A DNA stretch of 64,000 bases from Chara braunii (Eukaryota > Streptophyta > Charophyceae > Charales > Characeae), in the NCBI GenBank assembly GCA_003427395.1, contig BFEA01000192.1:467985-531984 (forward strand). The letters are read 5' to 3'. A program made the translations under genes and the position numbers. Shown here in pieces: positions 41,480 to 52,812 of this stretch. The notes beneath the pieces were generated by a model. That model was not told the origin of the DNA. It made no database searches and saw only the letters and a program-made list of their open reading frames with translations. Numbering within the stretch: the first letter of the stretch is position 1; each line of letters begins with the position of its first letter.

Positions 41480-42217
41480 AAGAGGCGGGGGGGGGTCTTC
41501 ACAATTTAACCCGGAGTTATCCCGGCAGCATCAGCCGGTTTAGCTTGGCTTTAGCCAGTTCCACTTATGATTGAAGGATTTTCAGTTTCCCAAAGAATGA
41601 AGCAATACCTACCCCAGGCTACCTACTTAGCTATTCTACCTGTTCTACCTATTCCTAGTCTAATTCACAGACCTATTTCCGGTCTGAACACCAGCCTATT
41701 CGGCCGGTTGGAACATTCTTGTTCCTGAGTAGCATGCCACTCTTCCTCCCTCCATCCCTGTGATGCTTACTGCGGCGAACCTGCAACCGAGTGGACCTGA
41801 TTGTTCCTATAAAAACAAACTCGACCTTCTCGGACCAAAGCCCACCAACGGCCCAGCAAAATACATTTTGCCCTAATGTCTCCCCCTACGAGTGCTCTCT
41901 CTACTATTACTGCAGGACCTTTCTCCAGCTGTTGCCCAAGATGCTCTATCCGTTTGATCAAACCATGGTGTCAGTTTCAGCTTTCCATCTTCTGAGACTG
42001 AAGCGAGCCCACGTTCTTTTGAACCGCTCTTGTCTTTTTGAATTTCCTTTGTGAGCATTCTTCTTCTCCAGTCTGCCCCGATTTCGTTTCCCAGTGTCTT
42101 TTTGAAAAGTATTTCTGCCTGTTGGTCTGGTACTTCCTCTTTGCAGAACCGTCTGCAATCAGACTCGACTCTGGACTTGCTCACAACATGCACACATGAG
42201 AACCGATGGCAAACCAA
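41480..42217 (-). pseudogene. 3' fragment of a second LINE
   Basis: Minus frame 42217-41873 ends like the ORF2 C-terminus of the main LINE (RGLASVSEDGKLKLTPWFDQ versus SINPEGKLRLTPWLLQG). Downstream, GGGATAACTCCGGGTTAAAT at about 41525-41505 matches the main LINE 3' end. It is truncated at its 5' side, as is common for LINEs. Confidence 0.7.
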
Positions 42218-42249
42218 ACCCGCGAACTCAGAATCAACAACGAACTTGC

Positions 42250-43100
42250 TTATAAACTCTGTTCAGAACAACTGTACAACTTGCGGCTATGGCCGCTGAA
42301 CACTTTGTCTACCACCAGCCTCACTCTTCATCACCCTCACATGCACACACGTACGACGATCCCCCTGAATGTCCATGCTGCACAGACACACACACTCTGT
42401 ATACCCTGTCTGCACCAGCAGCTGGGCGGCTATGGCCGCCGTCGTCTTCCTCCTCCTAGCTATGGCCGCCGGTGTCCCTCTCCCGCTGGTTCGCTATGGC
42501 CGCTCTCTTCTTCACAGCCCACTTCTTCTCCGGGCACCTGCAGTCCACGCACAAGATACCAAGGCAGCTCTTCCGCATCGCACACAGGCGAAGGAATGAA
42601 TGGCTGGATGCTGCCCCTTTATTTATACTTCTTCGGAGGTACCCGGGCCTGCCTCAAAACGTGTGGGCCAGGGTCAAAACGTGTGGCCCTGGGAAGCTTC
42701 CAGACGTTTGGCCTTCTGGGCCAAAACGTGTGGAACCCACAGCGGGGTCCAGAACCTTCCCCACGTGCAGCCCGTACCCCTGGTACTTGCTGACTGGACT
42801 GGCCTACAGGGACCTACGACCTTCTAGAGCCTACAAACTTACAGACAGACTCTAGGCCTCAGTAGACCCAGATAGAGACTTCTAGAACAGACCTTCCTAG
42901 GCCTAACGGTAACAGACCTAGGTGCTAATCTACCGACATAGGGATCAAGTCCTACTGCCCAAACTACAGACTAATCTGGGATATGGAATAGGTCTAGGGA
43001 TCGAATCCTACTCAACACACAGGGTCTATGTACAGGTATAGGGTAGGTCTAGGGATCGAATCTCACTCAACCCATGGGTTCAATGGATAGGGTTGTGGCA
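42250..43100 (-). mobile_element. Probable 3' LTR of Gypsy-3
   Basis: Lies directly downstream of Gypsy-3 pol on the same strand. A TATA box TATAAATA is at 42627-42620. Three imperfect copies of GGGATCGAATCCTACTCAAC-like text lie at 42945-43070, and AAAACGTGTGG-type words repeat at 42655-42735. No second LTR copy is in the window, so edges are estimates. Confidence 0.4.
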
Positions 43101-43710
43101 CAAGTCTCTCTGACCGCAATGTCAGGTCAACCATGTCGGGAGCGGTTTCCAAACGCTCTGTTCTTGTGAACCATCGGTCGTCCTCGAGTTCCTGGTATGC
43201 GAACCGAACTTTATACTGCTTCTGGGGATGACCTCAACCTCTTGTCCTAAACACGTCCTCTTCCACTATGTGATCTATATCATATGCACCATCCATGTCT
43301 GGCGGAATCATCGATCTCCTAGAAGGGAATCTGTCAGATGTAGTGCAGGGTAACAACTTAGACGCATGGAAGACTGGGTACGTGTGGAGGTGTGTTGGAA
43401 TCTCTATAGTATATGACGGGTCGTCCTCTCCTCCTTTGACTTCTAGGACAGGCCACGGTCCTCTATACACAGGTAAGAGCTTCTGCGAGATGTTTTCCTC
43501 AGGTGCGAACTCCTTTGACTTGACCGAGACTCGATCGCCCACCTGAAACTGTGAAGGTCGGCGGTGCTTGTTAGCTTGCTCTATCATCCGATGCTGGGCC
43601 TTTCTCAGATTATCTATGACCTTAGCGACTTCCTGCTCATGCTGTAACGCAAACTCTCGTGTGTCGGGTGGTAGTCTGTGTCTCTGGTCCCGATTTAGTC
43701 CTTCAAACGG
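43101..43710 (-). pseudogene. Gypsy-3 integrase C-terminus
   Basis: After a TGA at 43711-43713 the same frame continues LPPDTREFALQHEQEVAKVI, then 43587-43234 gives FQVGDRVSVKSKEFAPEENI, the SH3-like fold (LLPVYRGPWPVLEVKGG) and LHTYPVFHASKLLPC. Beyond a stop near 43234 a degenerate chromodomain-like tail reads GHPQKQYKVRFAYQELEDDRW. It is close to the Gypsy-1 copy at 4202-4600, including the loss of a canonical WKGY core. Confidence 0.8.
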
Positions 43711-45175
43711 TCACCTTGGTCTAAAGGATTTATGTAGCTCGTTAGGAGTCTTGCAGGTAGCTAGATGAACACTGTTTGTGTAGGCACTTGCTACTTTGGG
43801 AAGCATCTCATCCCAGTTTATCTGATCTGGTATAATATACATTCTAAGTAGTTGTTGCAAGATCTTATTCATCTGCTCTGTCTGGCCATTAGTCTTTGGG
43901 TGTCGTCCTGACGACATCAACAACTTAGACCCATAGACTTTCATAAGATCCTCCCAATTCTGACTAGTAAACCGCGTGTCTCTATCACTGACTATGGACA
44001 ACGGCATGCCATGCTCGCTTACCCAGAAATCGAAAAACTTACTAATGACTAAGTCTGTACGTGCCTCTGAAGGCAGGGGAACAAATACTGCATACTTGCT
44101 AAATCTATCCACTATGACCATGACTTGAGTCTTGCCGTGCCTACTTTTGACCCCAATATCCATAAAGTCAACAGAAACAGAATCTCCGGGTCCTAATGGA
44201 ATAGGCAAGGGTCTAAGAAGACCTAAAGGGTCTCTGGTTGTAGTCTTATTACGCTGACACACCTTGCAGTTGCGCACATACTCTATGCAGTCTGCTTTCA
44301 TTCCTGGCCACGTGTATGACATCATCAGGTTAGCTAAGGTCTTCTGCCATCCGAAGTGTCCTTCTGTATCATGGCATTCCCTTAGAATTAGGCGGCGGAT
44401 TTCTTCATTATTGGGGACACATAGTCTGTCAGTGATGTTGGTCTTCTCGAATAGTAGCCCGTTCGTGGTCCGGTAGTGTGGCTCACTATCTGGGGCTTCC
44501 CTTACTCTTTTCAGCTGCTCACTGTAGATCGGGTCTTGTGCATAGGCATCTCTCACTTTCTGCTGCAGATCAACCCCTATGTCTACGTCATGCACTATTG
44601 CGCTGAAGTAATTAGATCTCCTACTTAGCGCATCAGCTACCACATAATACTTACCTTTGACGGGTTTCAACTCAAAGTCATACTGGTCTATCTCAGCAGC
44701 CCATCTAGTCAATTTGGGCGCCATCTTGGCCTGTGTCTTTAGCCATCTAAGTGTCTCGTGGTCTGAGTAAACCTTGAAGTGTCTCCCAAGCAGGTAGTGT
44801 TTCCAGTGATCTAAGGCCTGCCTGAGAGCGTAGAGTTCCCTCTCATATGTCGATGCTGCAACTTTCTCTGAGGGCAGCCTGACTGACATGAACTCTACGG
44901 GCTTGTAACCGTTGCCGTCATCTTGCTGTAAAATGGCACCTATGCCATATTGACTCACGTTTGTAGTAACAACAAATGGTAAAGATGGATCAGCGACTTT
45001 GAGGACAGGGTACTCTATCAAAGTCTTCTTCAATCTCTTGAAGGCTGGCGTACAATCCTGGTCCCACTTCCAGATAGTCTCTTTCTTCAGAAGTCTAGGA
45101 ACTTCAAGGGGAGCAGCGATCATGGAGAAGTTCCTCACAAACTTCCTGTAGTAGTTAGCCAGTCCTAGGAATGAG
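43711..45175 (-). pseudogene. Gypsy-3 pol: RT thumb, RNase H, integrase
   Basis: One open stretch of ~488 codons up to the gap. In order: SFLGLANYYRKFVRNFSMIA (RT thumb), RNase H (VVTTNVSQYGIGAILQQDDG; STYERELYALRQALDHWKHY; VVADALSRRSNYF), integrase HHCC finger (HDTEGHFGWQKTL ... CKVCQRNK) and the DDE core with Asp in SVDFMDIG, Asp in IVSDRDTRFTSQNW and Glu in TNGQTEQMNKIL. RT palm, protease and gag would lie beyond the gap. No internal stop occurs, so this is the youngest pol in the window. The 672-residue frame that runs through the Ns should not be read as one protein. Confidence 0.9.
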
Positions 45176-45465
45176 NNNNNNNNNNNNNNNNNNNNNNNNN
45201 NNNNNNNNNNNNNNNNNNNNNNNNNNNNNNNNNNNNNNNNNNNNNNNNNNNNNNNNNNNNNNNNNNNNNNNNNNNNNNNNNNNNNNNNNNNNNNNNNNNN
45301 NNNNNNNNNNNNNNNNNNNNNNNNNNNNNNNNNNNNNNNNNNNNNNNNNNNNNNNNNNNNNNNNNNNNNNNNNNNNNNNNNNNNNNNNNNNNNNNNNNNN
45401 NNNNNNNNNNNNNNNNNNNNNNNNNNNNNNNNNNNNNNNNNNNNNNNNNNNNNNNNNNNNNNNNN
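45176..45465. other. Assembly gap, 290 N
   Basis: Interrupts Gypsy-3. The missing RT palm, protease and gag would need more than 290 bp, so the gap size is probably wrong or the element is truncated here. Confidence 1.
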
Positions 45466-45815
45466 GATGCTTAATTCGGAGCGATAGTCGTCTGCCGATT
45501 GCTGAGCGACCCGACTTGCGGCTTCGTTCGTCCCTCCTCTGGCGTACCGCCCCCTGCGGGACTTCGCGAACGCCGACTTTGAGCTACCCCTTGAACGCTT
45601 GGACGCGCCGGTACCTTTACGTGCTCGGCAACACGATCGTACCCACGACCGCGGAACGTCCGCGCTCTGTGTTACGGGATCCCCTCTACGTGCACGAGAC
45701 CCGAGATTTGTGCGCACCGTGCCACCCACCTTTGCGCTCCCTTCCTCTCTCTCTCGCTCCCTCTCTCTTCCTCTCTCTCTCTCTTCTCTGATCCCAAGCC
45801 GTTACCGAGCGCCGC
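45466..45815. other. Unassigned; Arg/Ser-rich frame and CT-rich tract
   Basis: The minus frame 45729-45466 is basic and Ser/Gly-rich (GTGASKRSRGSSKSAFAKSR), conceivably a gag N-terminus, but no motif proves it. A (TCTC)n tract lies at 45740-45790. Confidence 0.35.
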
Positions 45816-46110
45816 TGTCGTACCAAATACCCTGACAAGGGTGTTTGGCGTGTTTTCTGCAAGTCTCGTGAGTGCAGCCTCGCCCGTCCGACGGCGTGCG
45901 CGCTAGATAAAGCTTAAGTCCTCGCAAGGGTGAGCGGCGCGCGCGGGGTATTGACGGTGAGGCGCAACCATGCGCAACCTGGGTGTACAAGGCATCACAG
46001 GTCAGAGAGACGTACGACGTTTATTCTTTTTTTTTTTTTTTTAATTTGCTTTTATTAGGTTCTAAGGTTTCCTACCTCGATAATCGGTTCTGAGGCCGAC
46101 GCCAGGCACG
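45816..46110 (+). repeat. Element C LTR start, upstream copy
   Basis: Begins TGTCGTACCAAATACCCT and matches 63729-64000 along its length, with a ~15-bp indel near 45860. Tip hairpin CCAAATACCCT/AGGGTGTTTGG with GACA loop at 45823-45848. The LTR continues beyond 46110 into a misassembled stretch. Confidence 0.75.
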
Positions 46111-46212
46111 GTGGCCGAAAACGGCAGCCAAAGACCTTGAGCTCGGCCATTGAGACTCCGGCGTGACCGAGGCGTTGACAGACTCCTGACTGCGTGGGAA
46201 CACGGACCGAGG

Positions 46213-46250
46213 CTGTCTCTTATACACATCTAGATGTGTATAAGAGACAG
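46213..46250. other. Nextera mate-pair junction adapter (contaminant)
   Basis: CTGTCTCTTATACACATCT followed by its exact reverse complement, the 19-bp Tn5 mosaic end used in Nextera libraries. Not genomic. Confidence 0.97.
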
Positions 46251-46489
46251 GCCTGGGTGTGTGGAGCGTTGCGGGATGGCGGGGCGCGCGGCATTTATTC
46301 TTATTTTTATTTATTTGTGTTTACTGCTTTCTAGTTTCCTACCTCGATAATCGGTTCTGAGGCCGACGCCAGGCACGGTGGCCGAAACGGCAGTTACAAA
46401 CCTTAAGCACGCCCGTTGAGACTCCGGTGTGGCCGAGGCGTTGACAGAATTCTGAATTCCTGAGAACACGGACCGAGGAGGTCAAAGGG

Positions 46490-46514
46490 CTGTCTCTTAT
46501 ACACATCTAGATGT
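46490..46514. other. Partial Nextera junction adapter (contaminant)
   Basis: A full 19-bp mosaic end followed by AGATGT, then a T run. Confidence 0.95.
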
Positions 46515-46699
46515 TTTTTTTTTTTTTTTTAATTTGCTTTTATTAGGTTCTAAGGTTTCCTACCTCGGTAATCGGTTCTGAGGCCGACGCCAGGCACGGT
46601 GGCCGAAACGGCAGTTACAACTCAGTTTGACCAAGCTGCTGCATATTTTGGCTACCATTGCAGGGCCCTCAGGCGCATGAAGGTTTCAAGGCCCTCTCC

Positions 46700-46737
46700 C
46701 TGTCTCTTATACACATCTAGATGTGTATAAGAGACAG
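46700..46737. other. Nextera mate-pair junction adapter (contaminant)
   Basis: A second complete 38-bp inverted pair of mosaic ends. Confidence 0.97.
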
Positions 46738-46860
46738 AATCGGTTCTGAGGCCGACGCCAGGCACGGTGGCCGAAACGGCAGTTACAAAAAAAAAAAAAA
46801 AAAAAAAAAACCGAGCACGCCCTTCGAGACTCCGGCGCGGCCGGGGGGTTGACAGTTTCC

Positions 46861-47759
46861 TGACTTAGTGGGAACACGGACCGAGGAGGTCAACGTTCAG
46901 GAAGGCCGGTGGGTGTTTGGCCCATGGCGCAGAAGGAAGTCGTGGCGGTGAGGTCCGTGGTCGTGGCTTCCCCCGCTTCCCACGTGGAGGGCGTCGAATC
47001 CGCCGATAGCCTAAAAGTAGAAGGGAATTGGGGAATATTATGAGCGGGTTTGTGGGACTGTAGCCCAAGGGTGGCGGGTGTCATTGCGGGTATACAGTCC
47101 ACCTCCACCACCTATCGTGGAAGGCCTGAGTGTGAACATGCCGTTGGGACCCAACAAGGAACAAGTGGCCTAGGGCGTTGTCGGGAGAACCGCGACAATA
47201 TTGGTTGCAATAGGCGCCCACATGAAACCCCTCTCCACCCCGGGCTTCGAAATCCTCACTCGAATTTTGCTATTACCAGTAAGATCAGAGCTGAGGCCAG
47301 CTCAACAGAAAAAATGTCGAACGATTTTCGGTGATTTTCAAAATTGGAGTTTGGTTTTGAATTTATTTCATCTATTGATGTGTCTTATAATACGAAGACC
47401 AACGTTGAACAATGTTGATTGACAAAAGTTCAACATCATCTCAACGTTACTTCAACAAGATTTCAACATGTCTCAACATATGCTCAACACTACCCGAGTT
47501 CCCTCTCTAGATAGTTAGGTACACACTGAAAGTTTAATGAAACGTGTCTCAATTTTCGTAGTTGGTTTCCTTGTTGTATATACATGAACGTTTTTTCTGC
47601 ATTAAGGTGTCTTTTCTATAACAATAATTTTAGATGTTTTGAAATATTATGGTTGTTTTGCAAAATTTTGACAGTATGACCAAGCGATTGTGAGTTTGAT
47701 TTACATGTAATTTACGACTGTGTGACTTTTTTGACAAAGGTTTTGATATTTGACTTTAA
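46861..47759. other. No gene recognised
   Basis: Small frames near 46865-47334 have no domain. CAACATC/GTTGAAC words repeat at 47400-47490 (TTCAACATGTCTCAACATAT). A/T-rich after 47330. Confidence 0.5.
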
Positions 47760-49110
47760 GCCTGCACAGTCGTGGACTGGATAAGCTATTCTTCATATCT
47801 AGGAAAAATTTATATCGGACTCATGAATTTCGTTATAGTATTCCCCTTAATTATTTTTCATGGGTGAAAGGACCTTTGTGGTTTTTAGTGTCCTGATGAT
47901 CATTGACCATTTCAAGCGACGATGGTTCGTGGATGAGCACGACCCCATCAATTTTTTGTCATGGACGTAGATGTAAGAGAAAAAATAAACTTCTATATTA
48001 AAAAGCACATTTGTGTGGTCTATTGCATTTTATCAGGAGACAAGAGGAGTTCTAAATTGTGTGGAGTTTGTACGCACATGGACACTATCTCCCAAAAGGT
48101 CATATAGTCGTAGATTACATCCTCTCTCAGGCATGGGGAGAAATTCGAGCTCGTATAGCTCCTTGTTGACAATGTGAGTAATATGTTCTTTCCAGTCACA
48201 GAGTTGTGGACTGCACCTTTTGCCCTACAAGGAGGGAGGAAATCAACGACTCTGTGACTTTTCTCATTCTCGTCTGCACTGTCTCAATGCGTTACACAGT
48301 CTTCTACTGCATTCTTTCTCTCACAAAGTGAGAAAAGTCAACGCCCGTATGACTTTATATATAGAACGTGAGCACTGTGTCACAAAAGGTTGCCTAGTTG
48401 TGGACTGCACCCTTTCCCCTCCGATGTGCAAGGTAGTCCACGACTATGTGACTTTTTAATAGTAAGTGAGTATTATATTCGAGAAGGTTACACAGTCGTG
48501 GATTCATTGTTATGACCACAACGAGAGAATAACTCTCTACGATGATGTTTGCACTGTCTGAAAGTATCACACAGTCTTGTACTGCATCCTTTCTCCCTGA
48601 AATTGAAAAAAAGTCAACGACTGTATGACTTTATATATACAATGTTTAGCGTTGTGTCATTAAAGATCGCCCAGTTGTGGACTACACCATTTTCCCTTCG
48701 AGGCGCAAGGAAGCACACGACTGTGTGACTTTTTTACAACGGGTGAGTATTGTGTTCAACAAGGTTACACTGTCATTGACAGATTGTCAGAAGCACAACG
48801 TATCGTTCTCATTTTTCAATACGCTAAATAGTCATTAACAACATCCGATATTCCATAAGATGGTAGGAAGTCCACAAAATTACACCTTTCTTTATACAAT
48901 GTGAGCATTATGTTTCCAAGGGTCACATGGTCACGGACTGCATCCTCTCCCGCAGAAGGTGGGCAAAAAAATAAATAAATTGTGTGGCGTTTCATATGCA
49001 ACGTGATCACTGCATTGCATATCGGCACGTAGTCGTGAACTCCACCTTGTTCGAATCCCTATAGGAGGAAGTTCATGACCATGTCACATGAAACTATACA
49101 ATTTGAATCG
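47760..49110. repeat. Satellite of ~97-bp hairpin units, about 12 copies
   Basis: Left arms of the form CACAGTCGTGGACTGCACC recur at about 48196, 48290, 48387, 48486, 48566, 48664, 48762, 48830, 48925 and 49025, with earlier degenerate ones at 47765 and 48100. Most units have a matching right arm followed by GTGACTTT. Examples: GTCACAGAGT 48195-48204 with ACTCTGTGAC 48249-48258; TAGTTGTGGACT 48395-48406 with AGTCCACGACTA 48435-48446; GTCGTGAACT 49032-49041 with AGTTCATGAC 49070-49079. Confidence 0.8.
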
Positions 49111-52100
49111 TGCATTTGTGGTTATGCACTCTCTCATTTCAGTTTCTTTTTGTTTTCCCTCTCTGTCTCCCTCTCGTGATTTTATGGTATAATGTCGAGG
49201 ATAGTTGAAGGTTGTGTTATATTCAAGTGAAATATGGTCGGGGGTCGGTCCAAATACGCACAACTTTTTTACGATGAAGGACTTATATGTTTTCATTGTT
49301 CTAACAGTCATTGATCAACCTCTTATGATAGTTCATGAATGATTAGCTTCGTTCCGTTGTTTGTTAAACTTGGCTCATGTAGGCCCTCTGCTCCCCCCCA
49401 CTTAGCTCATGTAGGCCCTATGCCCCCCCCCACTGACCGCAGCATGGGAGTTGTGCGTTGCAGTGCCATGAGGTCGGGGATGGTTGATTCATCAGGTAAG
49501 TGCTCTGCACTCCTTAGCGGGATTCCGCTTCATAATGATCGACTTGTTGTATGTGGAGGTCGACGTCCGCATGGTCTGAGTAGCGCGTAGGCTGGCACCG
49601 GCGAAGAGGCTGGTTAACGGGAGAACGGGGCGCCAAGGAGCGAGGGAGTGTGGAAGCAGCAAAGGGGAAGCCGAGAGGGGGGATGAATCGGGACGTTACG
49701 TCACGCCGGATGCACGCGCGATAAGGAAGGAGATGGTGGTAGATAGGTGGAAAAGAGATAACTCGCTCGTTTCTTAAACGAGAACGGGTGAAGAGGGATA
49801 CTAAACGGAGGTTTGGAACACTGCGAACATATTGGTGAAGTTAGAACGACGAGAAACTCAGTATAGAGGGGGGTTAGTAAGAAAAGCACTGCGGGGAGAT
49901 GGCGGAAGGAGGGAAAGAAGAAAAGGAAATGGGCATATCTCCCTCGATTTCCAACGATTTTGGGCAAAGTAAAGTGTTAGTTCGGGGTTTCTTGGTAGGG
50001 CGAGTTAGATAGAACCGCTAGTTTGTGCGTTAGGGTGCTGTGTAGTGAAGTAGGAGAGAGTCTGTCTGCGCGGAGAGTGTCGAGGAAGGAGGAAACTGGG
50101 TGAATGAACCCAGCGCGGATTCGCGCCAGGTGCGTCGAAGAATTAAGATGGTGGAAAAACGTTTGACTTCGACCGTTAGTGGATGAATAGAAGCAGAAGA
50201 GGAGGCTAGACAGGGGTTTTTAGGCATGGCGAATCCGAATCTGTCATCGGATGAGGGTAAAAGTTAGTAAAAGAGATGTTAATAGGCGAAGGAGACCGCA
50301 TGGAGCTTTCGGACCGTCGGCTATGGCAGAGCAAGGCTTGTTTTAATCCACTCAACTCCCTGTAGGATCGAGTGAGTTAAAATGGTGGGTAGACGTTGTT
50401 AGTAGGGCGATTTCAGATCTGCAGTTAGTTTGAGTAGGAGATTAGTGGATTAGAGATTAGTACAGAGAATCGTTGTTAGGAGCTGTTGAGATATGTTGGA
50501 GATGACGGGAGTAAAAAATCGAGATATCGCTCGATTCTTTATGGAATCGAGCGAATTAGAGTGTGTTTCGGAGGATTTTGAGTGGTGCGGGGCTATTGAT
50601 GAGATCAAATCCGAAAATCGTGGGGTGGTTTAGGTGCTATGATTTGTAGGGGCTGCGCCTAGGAGAGTAGCTCGGTTGAGCGTGCAATGAACCTGTCTGC
50701 ATCCCATGGGTAGATTTATTCGGTTTTGCGTGTCCTGTCGACGGGAGTGGTGAGGGGGAATCGGGAGACCAACGGGAAGGTCGTAGAAGGAGAAGAGGAA
50801 CTTACCAGGACATAGCAGCCAGGATCGCAGAAGGGGGGTGGCCCTTCGTGTTGGACTGCTCGGTGTCACTAAGAGACTCGTCGTCGAGCTGAAGCCAGGG
50901 GGGTGGTAAGGAAGGACCCGACTTCGAGTCAACCGGGCCGGCGCAGCGATTGCAGTTCAGAGAGAGAGAGAGAGGTCACTTACCTACGCAGAGGAAGAGG
51001 CGATATCTGGAGGCTGCCACCCACCGAGCCGGGCATATCGAGATGGGGGCCACTCGGCTCGAGACGCCTGTGTTGCTTGTATCGTTCGTCGAAGTGACTC
51101 CCAGGCTCACTGAGTGGTGGGAGCCGACAGGCTGCGGGTTCCAAGTGTGGTACGAATTGGTCATGTGCTGCTTCGCTCCGTGTCGGATGTGTGGACATCC
51201 TCGTCTGTACTCCGCCACTGCCCTGCTGCCAGCATCTCGCTTACGTCGCATGTAGTTCTTTACGGGGCGGTGAGTTGCTGTGCGGTGTGACCGGGTTGTT
51301 GATGTGGCATTGTGCTTCGCTGCTTCTTTGTCGTACTGCTCATCCGCATGCCGTACCATTTGTGTTTACCATGTTCGGGCTGTTGCTGTTCTTCTCAGGC
51401 AGCAGACTACAGATTCGGGGCGTCTTTGACCCCTACAGTGGTACGGTGCCATTTGGAGCACAGTCACTTGAAGGACTGCGAGTTCTGCAGGCAGCGGGCC
51501 GCAACAAAGGAAATATTTTTGTTTGAGGTTTGTATGTTGTTCGGACGCAACCACCCCAGGTGGCACAACAACGCTTTAATCTAAGAAGAGATCAGGCTCG
51601 TTGGGAAGGAGGCGCGTGCCTCGTTTTTACGACGGTCTACGGGGACGGTAGCCTGTGACCTGGGTGTTCGGCGGTACTATTAGCCTGCAGAATCGGCATC
51701 TGCAGGCGGTGCGATTGCTATGGTTGAGGGTAACTCCGCGAAGGAGGGTTGTTGTTGCTATTGTTGTTACCGCTGGCTGCTGCAGACTGGAGACGGACTG
51801 CTACTGCTGGCCACCGCTGTATACTGATGCTGCGGCAATGGACTGTGTGTGAACTACTGTTGTGGGCTGCTGGTGACTATGCACAAACCGCGGTTGTGTA
51901 TTGTGCGCAGACTGCTGCTACTGCCAAGGGTGGTTACTAAGTTTTGTCGAAATGGTCCTGAAGTGGTGAAAGGTCCGAAGACCCTGAAAACCACTTGTTT
52001 AGGCAGGCTGCATCCTGAAGTGGTGAAGGGTGTCCGTAAGTGGTGATGAAAAATACGACTGTTGTTAACCTTCTCTCCTTGTTGCTGTAAGTCGCATACT

Positions 52101-52790
52101 GTTGTATACTGCCACTGACTGTTGCTGGTTGTGGCAGACCGATTGTGCGGCAGCAAATGGGCTAGGAAGAAGCATTGAGACTCAGAGGAGTGGCGGAGCT
52201 TGAGAAGGGGGGATTAGTGTTGTGATTTGGGAGGTTACAAGGGGATTGATTTCGACAGTCTGACTCAGAGTTGACCAAGCTGTTACTTTCTGGCTGCCGT
52301 CGCGGGACCCTCAGGCGAGTGAAGATATGAAGGCCATGTTTTGAGAGTTGAGTTGTCCCCTTCTTGTATCTCGAGCGTCTGAAACCTTTCTCTTTATCCT
52401 TCTTACTCTAATTTTAATCCAGTTCTGAGAGGAAGGCGGCAGGCGGGATTGCAACCTGAAGGACCGCAGCAAGACTCTGTGGGGAGTCAACCCACCGATT
52501 GCGGGAGCTCTGCCGGAACTCAGGAGGAGTTCTGGAGGCAGGGAACTGAAAGGTAACCATTGATTTCTTTCTATAGACCTAACCATAACCCTTATCTGTA
52601 GTCCTTGTTATATTTTGACTGAATATGCTGCATACCCCTTTACTTCGACGTTCAGTTTAAATTTCAGGACATAACCAAACTAAGTAAAGGAATGTATGTG
52701 CAAAGTCAGTTTTAAATTTCATTGTTTGACTGAAAGCAGACTGTGGGGTTGCATCTGGGGGAAGGATGAGAGAAAGGCAGTATTGCATGA
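49111..52790. other. No gene recognised; scattered hairpins
   Basis: Frames are short and domain-free. A duplicated 30-bp piece (AGCTCATGTAGGCCCT) is at 49373-49432. Perfect hairpins include CTCGTTT/AAACGAG (49766-49782) and TCGCTCGATTC/GAATCGAGCGA (about 50527-50554). Minus-strand GTAAGT donor-like sites lie near 50805 and 50988 without supporting exons. CTG-rich text at 51740-52000. Confidence 0.5.
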
Positions 52791-52812
52791 AGTTTGACTG
52801 GGTCGATTAAGG

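Larger units (their letters stand above)
46082..46860. repeat. Four near-identical blocks, probably assembly chimeras
   Basis: A block starting AATCGGTTCTGAGGCCGACG occurs at 46082, 46349, 46570 and 46738, each followed by GGCACGGTGGCCGAAA text. Transposase adapter sequence lies between them, so the repetition is likely an artefact of joined mate-pair fragments. Confidence 0.7.

Noticed and set aside
43711-45729. 672-residue minus-strand frame
   Set aside because: It runs through 290 Ns, so continuity is artificial. Only the part below 45176 is Gypsy-3 pol.
46213-46250. Perfect 38-bp palindrome as a biological hairpin
   Set aside because: Identical to paired Tn5 mosaic ends from Nextera libraries.
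47760-49110. CRISPR-like array
   Set aside because: Units are imperfect, ~97 bp and fold back; no invariant repeat with unique spacers, and the DNA is eukaryotic.
50800-51000. Minus-strand exons suggested by GTAAGT sites
   Set aside because: Neighbouring frames lack domains and acceptors; donor-like words alone are weak.
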